A DNA stretch of 64,000 nt from Scylla paramamosain (Eukaryota; Arthropoda; Malacostraca; Decapoda; Portunidae): positions 21,598,636-21,662,635 of the forward strand of contig NC_087151.1 of the NCBI RefSeq assembly GCF_035594125.1, read 5' to 3'. Under the pieces are notes generated by a model. That model made no database searches and was not told the DNA's origin. It saw only the letters and a list, made by a program, of their open reading frames with translations. Both the position numbers and the translations under genes were made by a program. Below are positions 39,741 through 52,900 of the stretch, one piece after another (positions within the stretch are counted from its first letter, which is position 1; every line of letters starts with the position of its first letter).

Positions 39741-41154
39741 AAAAACGTGTTTTTAAGTTTCTTAGCAACCAAAATGAAAAAAAAAAAAAAAAACACGTAC
39801 AAAGTAGCCTATATAAAGAAACGAAAACACATCCATCACAAACTTGTAATATGAGTGTTTTTGATGTCCTAAGGTATCAGAAAGCTAAAACACGTTAATA
39901 GTACATTATACTGAGAAACAGACCAACATTACCAAAAACGGTTTACTATGAGTCTTATTCATCATTTTTAGTACCAAAACGCTAAAATGCATATAAAGAG
40001 ACCTAAATTTTTGATGTTCTTAGGTATCAGAAGCACATGAATAGCTCTATACTGAGGAAGAAAACAACAATAATTACTATCTTAGGTACCAAAAAGCTAA
40101 AATGCATAAAAAAAAAACTCTATGAAGAAACAGAACTATATTACTAAAATACCTGTATTATAAATTATTTTTATTTTTTATTTTTTATGTGCCAAAACGG
40201 CAAAGTGCATTCAAAGCAGACTATATTGAAAAAAGAAAACATTACCAAAAAGTTATTTTTGAGTGTTTTCATTTTTCTACGTACCAAAAACGCTAAAACG
40301 CATGCTAAATAAACGTCCTTTTAGGAGAAACTGAACAACTTCACCAAAAAAGTGTATTTTTAGTTTATTTGCGCCTGTTAATTACCAAAATGACGAAATG
40401 CATGGAAAGCACCCAATATGGGGATATGAAATGACATTATCAGAAACGTGTCATTTGCGTTTTTTTAAGCATATTAGACATAAAAACGCTAAAAAACAAA
40501 GGAAAAAAAAACCTGTATTGGAAAACTAAAACAATGTTAACAAAATTGTGTCTTTTACTTTTTTTAAGCTTTTTATGTACCAAAACTCTAAAATACATGG
40601 AACATTACCCAAAACGTGTCTTCAATGTTTTTTTTTTCAGTTTCTTAGGTACTAAAACGGCAAAACACATACAAATTAGAAAATATAACGAAACTAAACC
40701 ACACACGTGTCTTATGAGTCTTTTTAAGATTCTTAGGTGCAGACACGCTAAAACATATGAATATTAATCTATGTTAGGTAACAGAATATCATTAACAAAA
40801 AACGTGTATTATGAGTATGATTCACCATATTAGTTACCAAAATGCAAAATACATACAAAGAACACATTCTGGAATAAGAGAATATTTCCAAAATTTTGTG
40901 TTTTAAGTGTTTTTTTTTTCAGTTTGTTTGGTACCAAAACGACAAAAGACGTGGAAATTAACCAATACAGGAAAACGAAACGATATAATCACAAAAGTGT
41001 ATTATGTGTGTTTTTGAAGTTCCTAGGTATGAAAACGCTAAAACACTTGAATAATACTCTAAATTGAGAAAGAAAACACCATTACAAAAAACGGGTATTA
41101 TGAGACTTTCACAATGTTAAGTACCAAAACACCAAAATACATACAAAGAAACCT
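39741..41154 (-). repeat. HOR11 satellite, reverse
   Basis: The first 16-17 bp are the right target-site duplication of LINE copy 4. Up to about 40004 the sequence parallels 62684-62931 (segmental duplication). After that the monomer order jumps, suggesting a rearrangement at the duplication edge. Standard HOR11 markers follow, including gtgtcatttgcg near 40450 and ggtgcagacacgctaaaac near 40737. No gene is seen. Confidence 0.82.
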
Positions 41155-41344
41155 ATATTTTTATTTTTATTTTTATTTATTTATTGTTTTTTTTTCATGT
41201 AGGAGAGACATTGGCCGAGGGCAACAAAAATCCAATAAAAAAAATAATAATAATAAAAAAAAAAAGCCCACTGAGATGCCAGTCCCAGAAAAGGGTCCAG
41301 AGCAGTAGTCAAAAACTGAAGGATAAGTGTCTTCAACCTCACCC

Positions 41345-41728
41345 TTAAAGGAATTCGTCAGAGGAAGATGGAAATGCAGAAGCAGGCAGGGAGTTCCAGA
41401 ATTTACCAGAGAAAGGGATGGATGACTGAGAATGCTGGTTAACTCTTGCATAAGAGAAATGGACAGAATTGGGTTGGGAGAAAGAACAAAGTCTTGTGCA
41501 GTGAGGCCGCGGGAGGAGGGAAGGCACGCAGTTAGCAGGATCAGAAGAGCAGTTAGCATGAAAATACCGGTAGAAGATAGTTAGAGATGCAACATTGCAG
41601 CGATGAGAGAGAGGCTGAAGACAATCAGCTACAGAAGAGGAGGTAATGAGACGAAAAGCTTTTGATTCCACCCTGTCTAGAAGAGCAGTATGAGTGGAAC
41701 CCTCCCACACATGTGAAGCATACTTCAT
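41345..41728 (-). pseudogene. LINE copy 5 C-terminal region
   Basis: MKYASHVWEGSTHTALLDRV, FYRYFHANCSSDPANCVPS, NSVHFSYARVNQHSQSS and FWNSLPASAFP, in the same order as other copies. A small deletion just before the SFK motif moves the frame. Confidence 0.87.
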
Positions 41729-41999
41729 ACATGGACGGATAAGGCCCTTGTAAAGAGTTAACAGCAGGTAGGGGGGGTTAGAAAAACTGGCGAAGACGTC
41801 TCAGAACACCTAACTTTACAGAAGCTGTTTTAGCTAGAGATGAGGTGTGAGGTTTCCACTTCAGATTATAAGTAAAGGACAGACTGAGGATGGTCAGTGT
41901 AGAAAAGGGGAACAGTTGAGTGTCATTGAGGAAGAGGGGATAGTTGTCTGGAAGGTTGTGTCAAGTTCATAAATGGAGGAACTGGGTTTTTGAGGCACG

Positions 42000-42649
42000 G
42001 AACAATACCAAATTTGCTCTGCCCCAATCAGAAATTTTAGAATGATCAGAACTCAGGCGTTCTGTGGCTTCCCTGCATGAAATGTTTACTTCTGAAGTCT
42101 ATGAAAAGACGTGGAAAAGTGCAGGGTGTTATCATCAGCGTAGAAGTGAATAGGACAAGAAGTTTGGTCTAGAAGGTCATTGATGAATAATAAGAAGAGA
42201 GTGGGTGACAGGAAAGTATCCTGAAGAACACCACTGTTAATAGATTTAGAAGAACAGCTTTGTGCCAGACTCTTTCAAAAGGTTTTGACATATCCAAGGC
42301 AACAACAAAAGATTCTTGCTGTTGAGGATAGATTCAAAATCTTTAGATAGGCACGACGGTAGTCTGAGGAATTTGAACGGTCACTCTTTTTAGGAACAGG
42401 TTGAATGTAGGCAAACTTCCAGCAAGAAGGAAAGGTAGATGTTGATAGACCGAGATGAAAGAGTTTGAATAAGCAAGGTGCAATCACAGAGGCACAGTTT
42501 CGGAGAACAATAGGAGGGACCCCATCAGGTCCATAAGCCTTCAGAGCATTTAGGCCAGCATGGAAAGCATCATTGCGAAGAATTTTAATAGGTAGCATGA
42601 AGTAGTCAGAGGGTGGAGGAGAGGGAGGAACAAGCCTTGAATCGTCCAA
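42000..42649 (-). pseudogene. LINE copy 5 reverse transcriptase fragments
   Basis: 42649-42275 gives LNALKAYGPDGVPPIVLRNC and PSCWKFAYIQPVPKKSDRSN, then runs out of frame. The GFRQGR block and most of motif A are deleted (near 42312), and sequence between motifs A and B is deleted (near 42256). The catalytic YADD survives as HFYADDNTLHF at 42131-42145. Dead by deletion. Confidence 0.88.
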
Positions 42650-43140
42650 GGTAGAGTTTTTAGCAAAGGTTTAAGCGAAGAGTTCAGCTTTAGAGATAGA
42701 TGTGATAGCAGTGGTGCCATCTGGTTGAAATAAAGGAGGGAAAGAAGAAGAAGCAAAGTTATTGGAGATATTATTGGCTAGGTGCCAGAGGTCAGAAGGG
42801 GAGTTAGATCTTAAAAAAAAGATTTTGACACTTTCTGTTAATGAAGGAATTTTTGGCTAGTTGGAGAAAAGACTTTGCATGGTTCCGGGAAGAAATATAA
42901 AGTGCATGAAATTCTGGTGATGGAAGGCTTAAGTACCTTTGGTGGGCCACCTCTCTATCATATATAGCATATATATAACACGAGAACAAGCTGTGTTAAA
43001 CCAAGGTTTGCAAGGTTTAGGTCGAGAAAAAGAGGGAAGAATGTACGCCTCAATGCCAGACACTATCATCTCTGTTATGCGCTCGGCACAAAAAGACGGG
43101 TTTCTGACACGGAAGCAGTAGTCATTCCAAGGAAAATCAG

Positions 43141-43820
43141 CTAAATAGTCAGGTTCCCACAACTATCAGAGGCAAAACGACAGAGGCATATTCGCTTAGG
43201 TGGATCCTGAGAAGGGATTGGAGCGAGAGGACAAGATACAGATATGAGATTTTGATCGGAGGAGTCCAATGGAGAAGAAAGGGTGAGAACATAATCAGGA
43301 TTAGAAGTCAGGAAAAGGTCAAGAATGTTAGGCGTATCTCCAAGATGGTCAGGAATACGAGTAGGGTGTTGCACCAATTGCTCTAGGTCGTGGAGGATAG
43401 CAAAGTTGAAGGGTAGTTCACCAGGATGGTCAGTGAAGGGAGAGGAAAGCCCAAGCTGGTGGTGAACATTGAAGTCTCCAAGAATGAAGATCGCTGCAAA
43501 AGGGAAGAGAGTCAGAATGTGCTCACTTTGGAAGTTTATCAAAGAATTTCTTATTGTCAGAGGAGTTAGGTGAGAGGTATACAGCACAGATCAATTTAGT
43601 TTGAGAGTGACTCTGTAGTCGTAGCCAGATAGTGGAAATCTCGGAAGATTCAAGAGCGTGGGTACGAGAGCCGTTGCGCACATACACGCAACATCCGGCT
43701 TTGGATTGAAAATGAGGATAGGGAAAGTAGGAGGGAACAGAAAAGGGGCTACTGTCAGTTGCCTACGACACCTGAGTTTAGTGAGTAAAAGAAGATGAGG
43801 TTTAAAAGAGAAAAGCTGGT
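43141..43820 (-). pseudogene. LINE copy 5 endonuclease fragments
   Basis: Read right to left: the RSNFQSV and FLLTKLR-type start, then GCCVYVRN and the RAHALESSE region near 43640-43700. 43587-43141 follows with [19 protein letters not shown] (GDFN present), [19 protein letters not shown] and [15 protein letters not shown], where the His of the SDH motif is changed to Gln. Inactive because of frameshifts and that substitution. Confidence 0.88.
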
Positions 43821-43843
43821 GTTTTACAGATTGAAAATTAGAT

Positions 43844-45865
43844 TAGTATGAAACCTAACTACATTACCAAAAACCTGTATCATGAATGCCTTGAACTTGT
43901 TAGGTACAAAACCGCCAAAATTCATGCAAAGCACACTATATTGGAAAAGAATACATTATCAAAAACATGGTTTTTGATTGTTTTCAGCTACTTATATACC
44001 AAAACGATAAAATTCATGCAAAACACCCTTTATAGAGATTATCCTCATCAAAATAGTGTATTTTGAGAGTTTTTGAGCTTGTTAGGTATCAAATCTCCAA
44101 AAGTGTTGCAAAGCATCGTTTAAGGGTAATGAAACGACATTACGAGAAACGTGTCATTTGCTTGTTTATTTTATTTTATTTGTTTAACAAATTAGGCACC
44201 AAAATGCTAAAAAGTATGGAAAAAAGTCTATTTAGAAAACTAAACAACTTTAACAAATTGTGTCTTTTGAGCTTTTTTTAGCTTCTTACATAAGAAATAT
44301 TTAAAAATACATACAAAACACCTTGTCTGGAGGAACAGAACAGCATTACTAAAAACATGTGTTTTGGGTGTTTTTTTTAGTTTATTAGGTACGAAAACAC
44401 ATGCAAATTATCTCAAACGTGTCATATGAGTGTTTTTTAAGGCTCTTAGATTTTGAAACGCTAAAGTATATGAATATTAATCAAAATTGAGGAAGAGAAC
44501 ATCATTACTAAAAACTTGTACTTTGAATGTTATTCAACATATTAGGTCCTAAATCGCCAAAATGCATACAAAAACCATTTCTGAAAAAAAAAGTATTTCC
44601 AAAAATGTGTGTTTTAAGTGTTTTTCAGTTTGTTAAGTACCAAAACACCAAAACACTTGCAAAATATCAATATGGGAAAAATGAATTATATAATCACAAA
44701 CATGTGTTGCGTGTGTTTTTTGATGTTCTAATGTATCAGAAAGCTAAAATACGTGAATAGTACTCTATATTAAGAAACAGAACAGTATTTTTCACCATGT
44801 TAGGTACCAAAACGTGAAAATCCATGCAAACAAAAAGAAAAAAAAAGAAAACAGAACTACATTACCAAAAAAACTATGATCAATGTTTTTTTTTTATATT
44901 GTTAGATACCAAAACGCCAAAGTGCGTGAAAAGTACAATATATTGGAAAAGAAAACAACTTTACCAAAAACGTTTCTTTTAAGTGTTTTCGGATTCTTAC
45001 AAACCAAAACTCTAAAACGCATGCTAAACACCCTTTTTGGAGAAACAGAACAACTTTATCAAAAAGTATATTTTGAGTGTTTTGAGCTAGTTAATTATTA
45101 AAGCCCCAAATGCATGCAAAGCATCCTATATGGGATAACGTAACAATATTACCAGAAACGTGTTATTTGCCTGTTTCTAAACATATTAGTCACCTAAACG
45201 CTAAAAAGCATGGAAAACACCCTAAAATGGACAATTAAACAATGTTATCAAAATTGTGTCTTTCCAGTGTTTATGAGCTTTTTAGGTACCAAAACTCTAA
45301 TATGCATCCAAAACACCCATTCTCGAGGAACAGAAAAACATTACCAAAAAGGTGTGCTTTTGAGTTTATTAGGTACGCCAAAACACATGCAAATTAGCCA
45401 ATATTGGGAAACTAAATGATATTGTCAAAGACGTGTCTTATGAGTGTTTTTGAGGTTCTTGGGTGTTAAAACACTACAAAATATGAATAATACTCAAAGT
45501 TGAGTAACAGAATATCATTAATAAAAATGTGTATTGTGAAAGTGATACACCATATTAGGTACAATATCTTAAAATTTTGGAGAAACAAAAAACGTTTGTT
45601 TTATTTTTTTTTTTTTCAAGTTTATAAGTACTAAAAGGCCAAAAAACATGCAAAGTAGCCAATATAGGGATACCAAAAGATATAATCGCAACCGTGTATT
45701 ATGAGTGTTTTTGATTTTGTTAGATATCAGAACTCTAAAACACGTGAATAATACTCTTTACTGACAAACAAAACAACTTTATGAAAAAAAAAAAAACGTG
45801 TATTATGAGTCTTATTATTGTACGTTAGGTACAAAAACGATGAAATGCATAATAAGAAACTTACT
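43844..45865 (-). repeat. HOR11 satellite, reverse
   Basis: Reverse monomers with two full marker steps: gtgtcatttgcttg near 44140 and gtgttatttgcctg near 45148 (about 1.01 kb apart), and tgaaacgctaaagtatatg near 44452 and ttaaaacactac near 45463 (about 1.01 kb apart). This is one of the cleanest places to read the 11-mer period. No gene is seen. Confidence 0.85.
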
Positions 45866-47296
45866 TTTTTGGAAATGTTCTGTTTCTCCAGAAAAGTTCT
45901 TTGTATACATTTTTGGCGTTTTTGTACTTAATATGGTGAATGAGCCTCATAACACACACTTTTAGTAATAACGTTTTCTTTCTCAATATAGATTAATATT
46001 TATTTGAGTTAGCGTCTCATCACCTAAAAACCGTAAAAAACTCTCCAAAGACGCGTGTGTGGAAATAGCGCTTAGTTTCCCCATAATGGCCGATTTGTAA
46101 ATGTCTAGGCGTTTTGGAATATAATGAACTGAAAAAAAAAAAAAAACTGAAAACACACATTATTGGTAATGTTGTTATGTTCCTCCGGACAGAGAGTTTT
46201 GCATGCATTTTAGAGTTTTGGTACGTAAGAAGCTAAAAAAAAAAAAAAACTCAAAAAACACTTTATTTGTGAGATTGTTCTGTTTCTCCTTAAGGAATGT
46301 TTTTCATGAATTTTAGCGTTTTGATACGCAAAACCTGAAAAAAGACATGTTTTTGGCAGTTGTTTTATTTTCTAATAAGATATCTTAAGATATCTTAAGA
46401 TATCTAACTAAATAAAAAAACAGTAATAATGCAGGTTTTTGGTAATATATATGTGTTTCTTAATATAGGTATATAGATATATATGCATACAGGTAAGCAT
46501 TTTGAAGTTTTCGCACCTATCATAGTGAATAAAATTCATAATTCATAACGCTTTTCTTAATGTTGTTCTGTTTCTGAATATAGAGTACTATTTTTGTGTT
46601 TTAGCGTCCTGATAGCTTTTGTTTGTGATTATTTCGTTTCGTTTCCCTATACTGGAACCTTTGCATAGGTTTTGTCATTTTGATATCTAACAAAGACACT
46701 TAAAACACACGTTTTTTTTTTTAATATTATATGCTGTTTTTTTTTATTTTTTATTTATTTTTTCTCCAGAAAGGGTTCTTTCTCTGCATTTTGGCGTTTT
46801 GGTACGTAACATGGTGAATCACACTCATAATACACATTTGTGTAATGATGCTTTTTTTGTTCCCCCAATATAGAGGAATATTCATAAGTTTTAGCGTTTC
46901 AGCACCGAAGAATCTTAAAAAACACTCATAAGATACGTTTGTGGTAATATCGTTTAGTTTCCTCATATGTGCTACATTGCTTATGTTTAGGCGTTTTTAC
47001 ACCTAATGAACTTAAAAATACTAAGTACACACGTTTTTGATAAAGTTATGTTCCTCCGGAACATAACTTTTTTGATACCTTAGAACATTAAAAAAAAAAA
47101 AAAAAAACATATACACGTTTGTTATTATATCGTTTCATTATATATACTAATTTACATGTATTTGGCAATTTTGTACCTAACAAGCTGAAAAACAATTAAA
47201 ACTCATGCTTTTGGAAATTTTTTTTTTTTGTTGTACTTAACAAACTGAAAATACTTAAAGCACACATTTTTGAAAAATCTTGTTCTGTTTCCCCAA
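45866..47296 (+). repeat. HOR11 satellite, inverted (forward) block
   Basis: At about 45866 the array flips to forward orientation (ggaaatgttctgtttctcc, then tacttaatatggtgaatgag). It flips back at about 47297, after gttctgtttccccaag. The monomers are HOR11 types (atggtgaatcacactc, tagcgtttcagcacc, gtggtaatatcgtttag), so this is an inversion within the HOR11 family. It contains two perfect palindromic structures: 46378-46405 (28 bp, three agatatctta-type units) and 47042-47070 (13-bp arms aaagttatgttcc, 3-nt loop). Confidence 0.85.
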
Positions 47297-49456
47297 GTAC
47301 AAGGCCAAAATCCAAAGGAAGTATCCTATATGGGAAAGTAAAAGACATTAAGAGAAGCGAATTATGCGCTTTTTTTTTTTTTACTTCTTAGGTACAAAAA
47401 GGTGAAAAGGCGTTAATAGCACTCTATATGGAGAAACGAAACACCATTGACAAAAACTTTTTTTTGTGTGTGTTTTTGAACTATTTGAGTATCAAAACGC
47501 TAAAACTCAAATATTCCTTTATGGAGAAACAAAAGACATTCAGATGAGAGACATTTCAGATATGAGAGTTTTGAGCTTCTTAGGTACCAAAACGCGAAAT
47601 CGCATGAGTAACACCCTATATCGAGAAAAAAAGAACATAACCAAAAACTTGAATTTCAAGTGTTTTTCTTTTTAGGTACCAAAAAACGCAAAAATGCTTG
47701 CAAAGTCAATTATATTAAGATATGAAATGACATTACTAGAAACATATTTTGAGTATTTTTGTGCATGTTAAGCTCCAAAACTCTAAGAAAAAAACAAAAA
47801 AGTATGGAAAGCACCCAATATGGGAATAGAAAAGAACTTTACCAAAAAAATTATCTTTTTTCGGGTTCTTACGTACCAAAACGCTAAAACGCATGCAAAA
47901 CACCCTGTAAGAAGAAACAGAATAATATTACCAAAATAAAAAAAAACTTCGAGTGTTTTGAGCTTGTTACGTACAAAAACGCCAAATTACATGTAAAAGT
48001 ACATTAAATGAGGAAACGAAAGAATAGTATGAGAAACGTTTATTATGAGTGTTTTTTACCTTCTTATGTAACAAAACGTGATAAAACATGAATAGCACTC
48101 TAAATGGAGAAATTGAACATTACTAAAACTTTTATTTTAGTGTATTTCACAAAACGCCAAAATGCATGCAAAGCAGTCTATATGGCGAAAAAAGACAACA
48201 TTACCAGAAAAGTGCCTTTCGAGTGTTCATGAGCGTGTTAGGCAGCAAAACGCTAAAAAAAAAAAAAAATGGAAAACACTTTATATGGAAAAAGAAAACA
48301 AGATTACTAAAATCATGTCTTTTGAGTGTTTTGAACTATTTATGTACCAAAACTATAAAACGCAGAGAAAACATCCCTCATGGGAAAACACAATAACGTT
48401 ACCAAAAAAAAAAGAATTTTGAGTGTTTTTCCTCATGTTACGTACAAAAAACGCGAAAAATGTGTAGAAAGTATCATTTATGGGGAAACGAAAAGACATT
48501 ATGAGAACCGTTTATTATTAGTGTTTTTTTTTTTTTAAGATACCAAAACTCGAGAGTACGTGACACTCTATATGGAGTAACAGAACATTAACAAAAACGT
48601 GTATTTTAAATGTATATCACATCTTTAGGTATCAAACAACCAAAATGCATACAAAGCACATTAACTGGAGAAAGGAAACGAGATTTCAAAAAAATATATC
48701 TTTGAAGAGTGTGCTAAGCACCATATCGCTAAAAAGCATGGAAAGGAACCTCTATGGGAAAAGAAAACAACATTACAAATAACTACTTTTTTCTGTCTTT
48801 TGAGTTACTTACGTACCAGAACGCTAAAACGGATGGAAAACAACCTTTTATGGCGAAACAGAATAACATTACTAAAAATCAATACCTTGTGTGTTTTTTT
48901 TTTTGCTTGTTACGTAGAAAAAGCCATAATGCATGCAAAATACTCTACATGGGGAAATGAAAAGACATTACGAGAAACGTGTATTATGAATTTTTGGGCT
49001 TTTTAGGTAAGAAAATGCTAAAACGCATGGGTAGGACTTTATACGGAGAAAAAGAACAACGCTACAAAAAAGAGTATTTTGAGGGCATTTCACATTGTTA
49101 GGTATCAAAACGCCAAAATGCATGTAAAGCACTTTATATAAGAAAAGGAAAAGAAATTTCCACAAACGTGTCTTTTGACTGTTTATGAGCGTGCTGAGTA
49201 CCAAATGATAAAAAAAAAAAAAACATGGAAAACACCCTATATGGGAAAGCAAAATATCATTACCAAAAATGATTTTTTTCATTTTTTTTAGCTATTTTCG
49301 TAGGAAACGCATGGAAACATCTCTTATGTGCAATAATAGAATAAATTTACCAAAATCGTGTATTTTGAGTGTTTTTCAGCTTGTTACGTAGAGAAATACC
49401 AAAAAGCATGCAAACTACTGCATATAGGGCAATGAAAAGACATTATCAGAGTTATG

Positions 49457-49457
<1 letters not shown>

Positions 49458-49510
<53 letters not shown>

Positions 49511-49517
49511 TATTATA
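49458..49517. repeat. (ATT)n microsatellite, ~60 bp
   Basis: ATT trinucleotide run with one ACT interruption, replacing part of a satellite monomer. Confidence 0.96.
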
Positions 49518-52010
49518 GGTAAGAAAACGCGAAAACTGTTAATAGCACTCTATATGGAGAAAAGGAAAAAACATTACGAAAAACGTGTATTTTATTGTTT
49601 TTTACATTGTTAGGTACCAAAACGCAGAAATGTATGCAGAAATATATGTAGAAATGCATCCCCTTATATGGGGAAAAGAAAAGACAATACAAGAAACGTA
49701 TCTGTTGAGTGTTTTCCTGGATATTAGGCACTAAAACGCTAAACAGCAATTTAAAACGCCATATATGGAATCAGAAAACAAGTATTTTGTGCGTTTTTAA
49801 CTACTTACGTACAAAAACACCAAAATATAAAGGAAAGGACATTACGAGAACCGTGTATTTTGAGTGTTTTGAGCTTCTTAGGCACCAAAAACGCTAAAAT
49901 GCCTGAATAGCACTCTATAAGGAGAAAGAGAACATTACCAAAAACGTCTATTTTGAGCGTGTTTCTCATTCTTAGGTACGAAAACGCCAAAATGCACGCA
50001 AAACGCACTATATGGGGAAAGGCAACGAGATTTGGAAAAAAAAAACATGTCTTTTGAGTATTTTTGAGCGTGCTACGAACCATAACGCTAAAAAAGTATG
50101 GAAAGCAAACTATATGGGAAAACAAACCAACATTACCAAAAAAGTCAGTAGTTTTTTAACCAAAACGCTAAGATGTTTGTAAAGCACCCTTCATAAGGAA
50201 AAACAAACTATTACAAAAATATTAGTAATCTGAGTTTTTGAGCTTGTTACGTAGAAAAATGCCAAAATGCGTCCAAAGTATCCTGTATAAGGAAACGAAA
50301 TGATATTACGAGAAACATGTATTATATTTTTTTTCCTTAGATATCTAAACACTAAAATGCATGAAAAGCACTCTATATTTTAGGTATCAAAGCACTAAAA
50401 CGGATGAATAGCATCCCATATGTAGAAACAAAACAATATTACCAAAAAACATGCATTTTTAAGTGTTTTAACATTGATAGGTACCAAAATGCGAAAATGC
50501 ATAAATAGCACCTTATATGGGGAAAGGAAACAAGATTTCCAGAAACGTGTCTTTTGAGTGGTTATGAGCGTGCTAGGCACTAAAACGCTAAAAAGCATAG
50601 AAAACACCTTATAAGGGAAAGGAAAACAACATTACCGAAAACGTGTCTTTTGAGTGTTTTTAAGGTGCATACTGAGCTAATACTCATGCAAAACACCCTT
50701 TATGGGGGAAACACAATAACTTTACTAAAAAAGTGTATTTTGAGGGTTTTTTTTAGCTTATTACGTAAAAAAGCCAAAATGCATGTAAAATACACTAAAC
50801 GGAATAACGAAAAGACATTACAAGAAACTTTTATTATGAGAGTTTTAAGCTTCTTAGATACCAAAATGTTAAAACACACGATTAGCACTCTATTTTGGAG
50901 AAAAAGGACATTTCCAAAAACATGTTTTTTTCAGAGTTTTTCACATTGGTAGATACCAAAACGCAAAAAGCATTAAATGCCCCTTATATGGAGAAACCAA
51001 GAGACATTACCAGAATGTGTCTTTTCAGTGTTTTTTTTTTTTTTTTTAGTGTTAGGTACCAAAAAATGGTAAAAAACATGGAAAACACAAAAACAAAACA
51101 TTAAGTATGTCTTCGGACAATTTTTTTTTAACTTCTTACATACCAAAACGCTGAAAGGCATGGCTAAGGAGAATTACATTACCAAAAAAACAAGTATTTT
51201 TAGCTTTTTAAGGTTGTTACGTTGAGAAATTTAGAATTGCAGGGAAAGTACCCTATATGGGGAAACGAAAAGACATTATGAGAAACATGTATTATGAGAG
51301 TTTTTGAGTTTCTTAGGTACCAAAACTCGAAAACGCATGAATAGCACTCTGGTGAAAAGAACAATATTACAAAATATGAATATACCAAGTGTATTTCACA
51401 TTTTTAGACGCCATAACGCTAAAATGCATGCAAATCACAATATATGAGGAAAAGAAACGACATTTTCAGAAACGTGTCAGAGACGTCTCAACAGCATTAC
51501 CAAATACGGGTATTTTTAAGAGTTTTGAGCTTGTTACGTACATAAATGCCAAAATATATGGAAGTACACTATATGGGGAAAGGAAAGGACCTTACAAAAA
51601 CCGTGTCGTGTGAATGTTTTTGAGCTTTTTAGGTAGCATAACTCGAAAACGCATGAATAGCATTCTATATGGAGAAATATAACATTACCAAAAACACGTA
51701 TTATGACTTTAATTCACATTTTTATGTACCAAAACGCCAAAATGCACGCAAAACACCCTTTATGAGAAAAAGAAACGAGATTTATAAAACCTGCCTTTTG
51801 CGTATTTATGAACGTGCTAGTCACTATAACGCTAAAAAAAAAAAAAAAGCATGGGAAGAACCTAATATTGAAAACAAAACATTACGAAACACGTTTCTTT
51901 TCATAGTTTATGATCTACTTACAAGTCAAAACGTTAAAGCCCATGTAAAAAAAATCTCTATGAATGAAAATAACATCACAAAAAACAAGTATTTCGGGTG
52001 TTTTTTTTAC

Positions 52011-52053
52011 TTTTTACTTAGAAAAATGCATTTTGCATTTTTCTAAGTAAAAA
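52011..52053. repeat. Perfect 20-bp-arm palindrome
   Basis: Left arm tttttacttagaaaaatgca (52011-52030), loop ttt, right arm the exact reverse complement (52034-52053). Part of the arm (tttttacttagaa) recurs at 52071-52083, so the region has a compound fold-back structure. Confidence 0.92.
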
Positions 52054-52657
52054 TCCAAAATCTTTTTTCATTTTTACTTAGAATTTTTTTTACTTTTTGC
52101 ATTTGCCCAAAATGCAAAAAAAATATTTTATTGAAAAAAACACAATAACATTAACAAAAACAAGTTATTTGAGTGTTTTTAACCTTGTTATGGACTAAAA
52201 ACGCAAAAAATGCATGGAAAAAACCTTACATAGGGAAACAAAAGGACACTATGAGAAACGTTTGTTATGAGTGTTTTTTATCTTTCTGGTATTAAAATTT
52301 GAAACAGCATGAATAGCACTCAATATGGAGAAAGAGAACAAAATTACGAAAAATATGTGTTTTAAGTGTATTTCACATTATTAGGTACCAAACCGCCGGC
52401 ATATACGGAAAGCACACTATATGGGGGAAAGGAAACACCTTTAAAAAAGAAAAAAATGTTTTTTAAATATTTATGAGTACGTGGTAGTCACCATAACCCT
52501 AAAAAGCATGGAAACACCTTATATAAGAAAACAAAACAACTTTACCAAAAAGTTTTCTTTTAAGTGTTTTTTTTTTAGCTACTTACATAGCAAAAAGCTG
52601 AAACACATGCAAAACACCCTTTAAGGAGAAACAGAAAAAAAACATTACCAAAAACAA

Positions 52658-52900
52658 GGAGGAGGCAGTAGGCACCTGCCGAAACGATAATTACTCCCAG
52701 TGAGGTCTAAAGCACAGTTCAGGGGGTGCTGTGAACTTATCATTAAACCCAGCAGTGACCTCACTGAACATTTCCCTTTGTGTCTCACAACACAAGGGGG
52801 CAGTCACAGCCTGCCCTCTAAAGATAACTCTCTTCCTCCACACAAAACTACAAGCACCTAATAACACACACACCCTTCACTCAAAGATTTTAAAATCATC
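52658..52900 (+). promoter_or_regulatory. LINE 5' leader, possible internal promoter
   Basis: Leader from ggaggaggcagtagg to the ATG at 52901. It is closely similar in sequence and equal in extent to the leader of copy 1, so both copies appear to keep the genuine 5' end. Promoter function is expected for this element class but no defined motif is identified. Confidence 0.42.

Larger units (their letters stand above)
41155..43843 (-). mobile_element. Non-LTR retrotransposon copy 5, 5'-truncated with internal deletions
   Basis: Minus-strand copy. Its tail reads as an interrupted T-rich run (ttttattttt units) at about 41155-41195, followed by the 3' terminal motif. The 5' end stops at about 43843 in the endonuclease N-terminus (RSNFQSV equivalent). 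Two deletions remove RT sequence: about 110 bp near 42256 and about 190 bp near 42312. Left flank gaaacctatat and right flank tatgaaacctaactacattacc belong to one HOR11 monomer, so the satellite phase is kept across the insertion. Confidence 0.93.
47297..52657 (-). repeat. HOR5 satellite, reverse orientation
   Basis: Same five monomer types as 1-11139, as reverse complement. Markers include tttcacattgttagg, gagcgtgctaggc, gagctacttacg, gagcttgttacgtag and gagcttcttagg in order. An (ATT)n run lies at 49458-49517. At 52011-52053 a perfect 20-bp-arm palindrome with a 3-nt loop interrupts a monomer. The array ends at ...ttaccaaaaacaa, where LINE copy 6 begins. No gene is seen. Confidence 0.88.
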
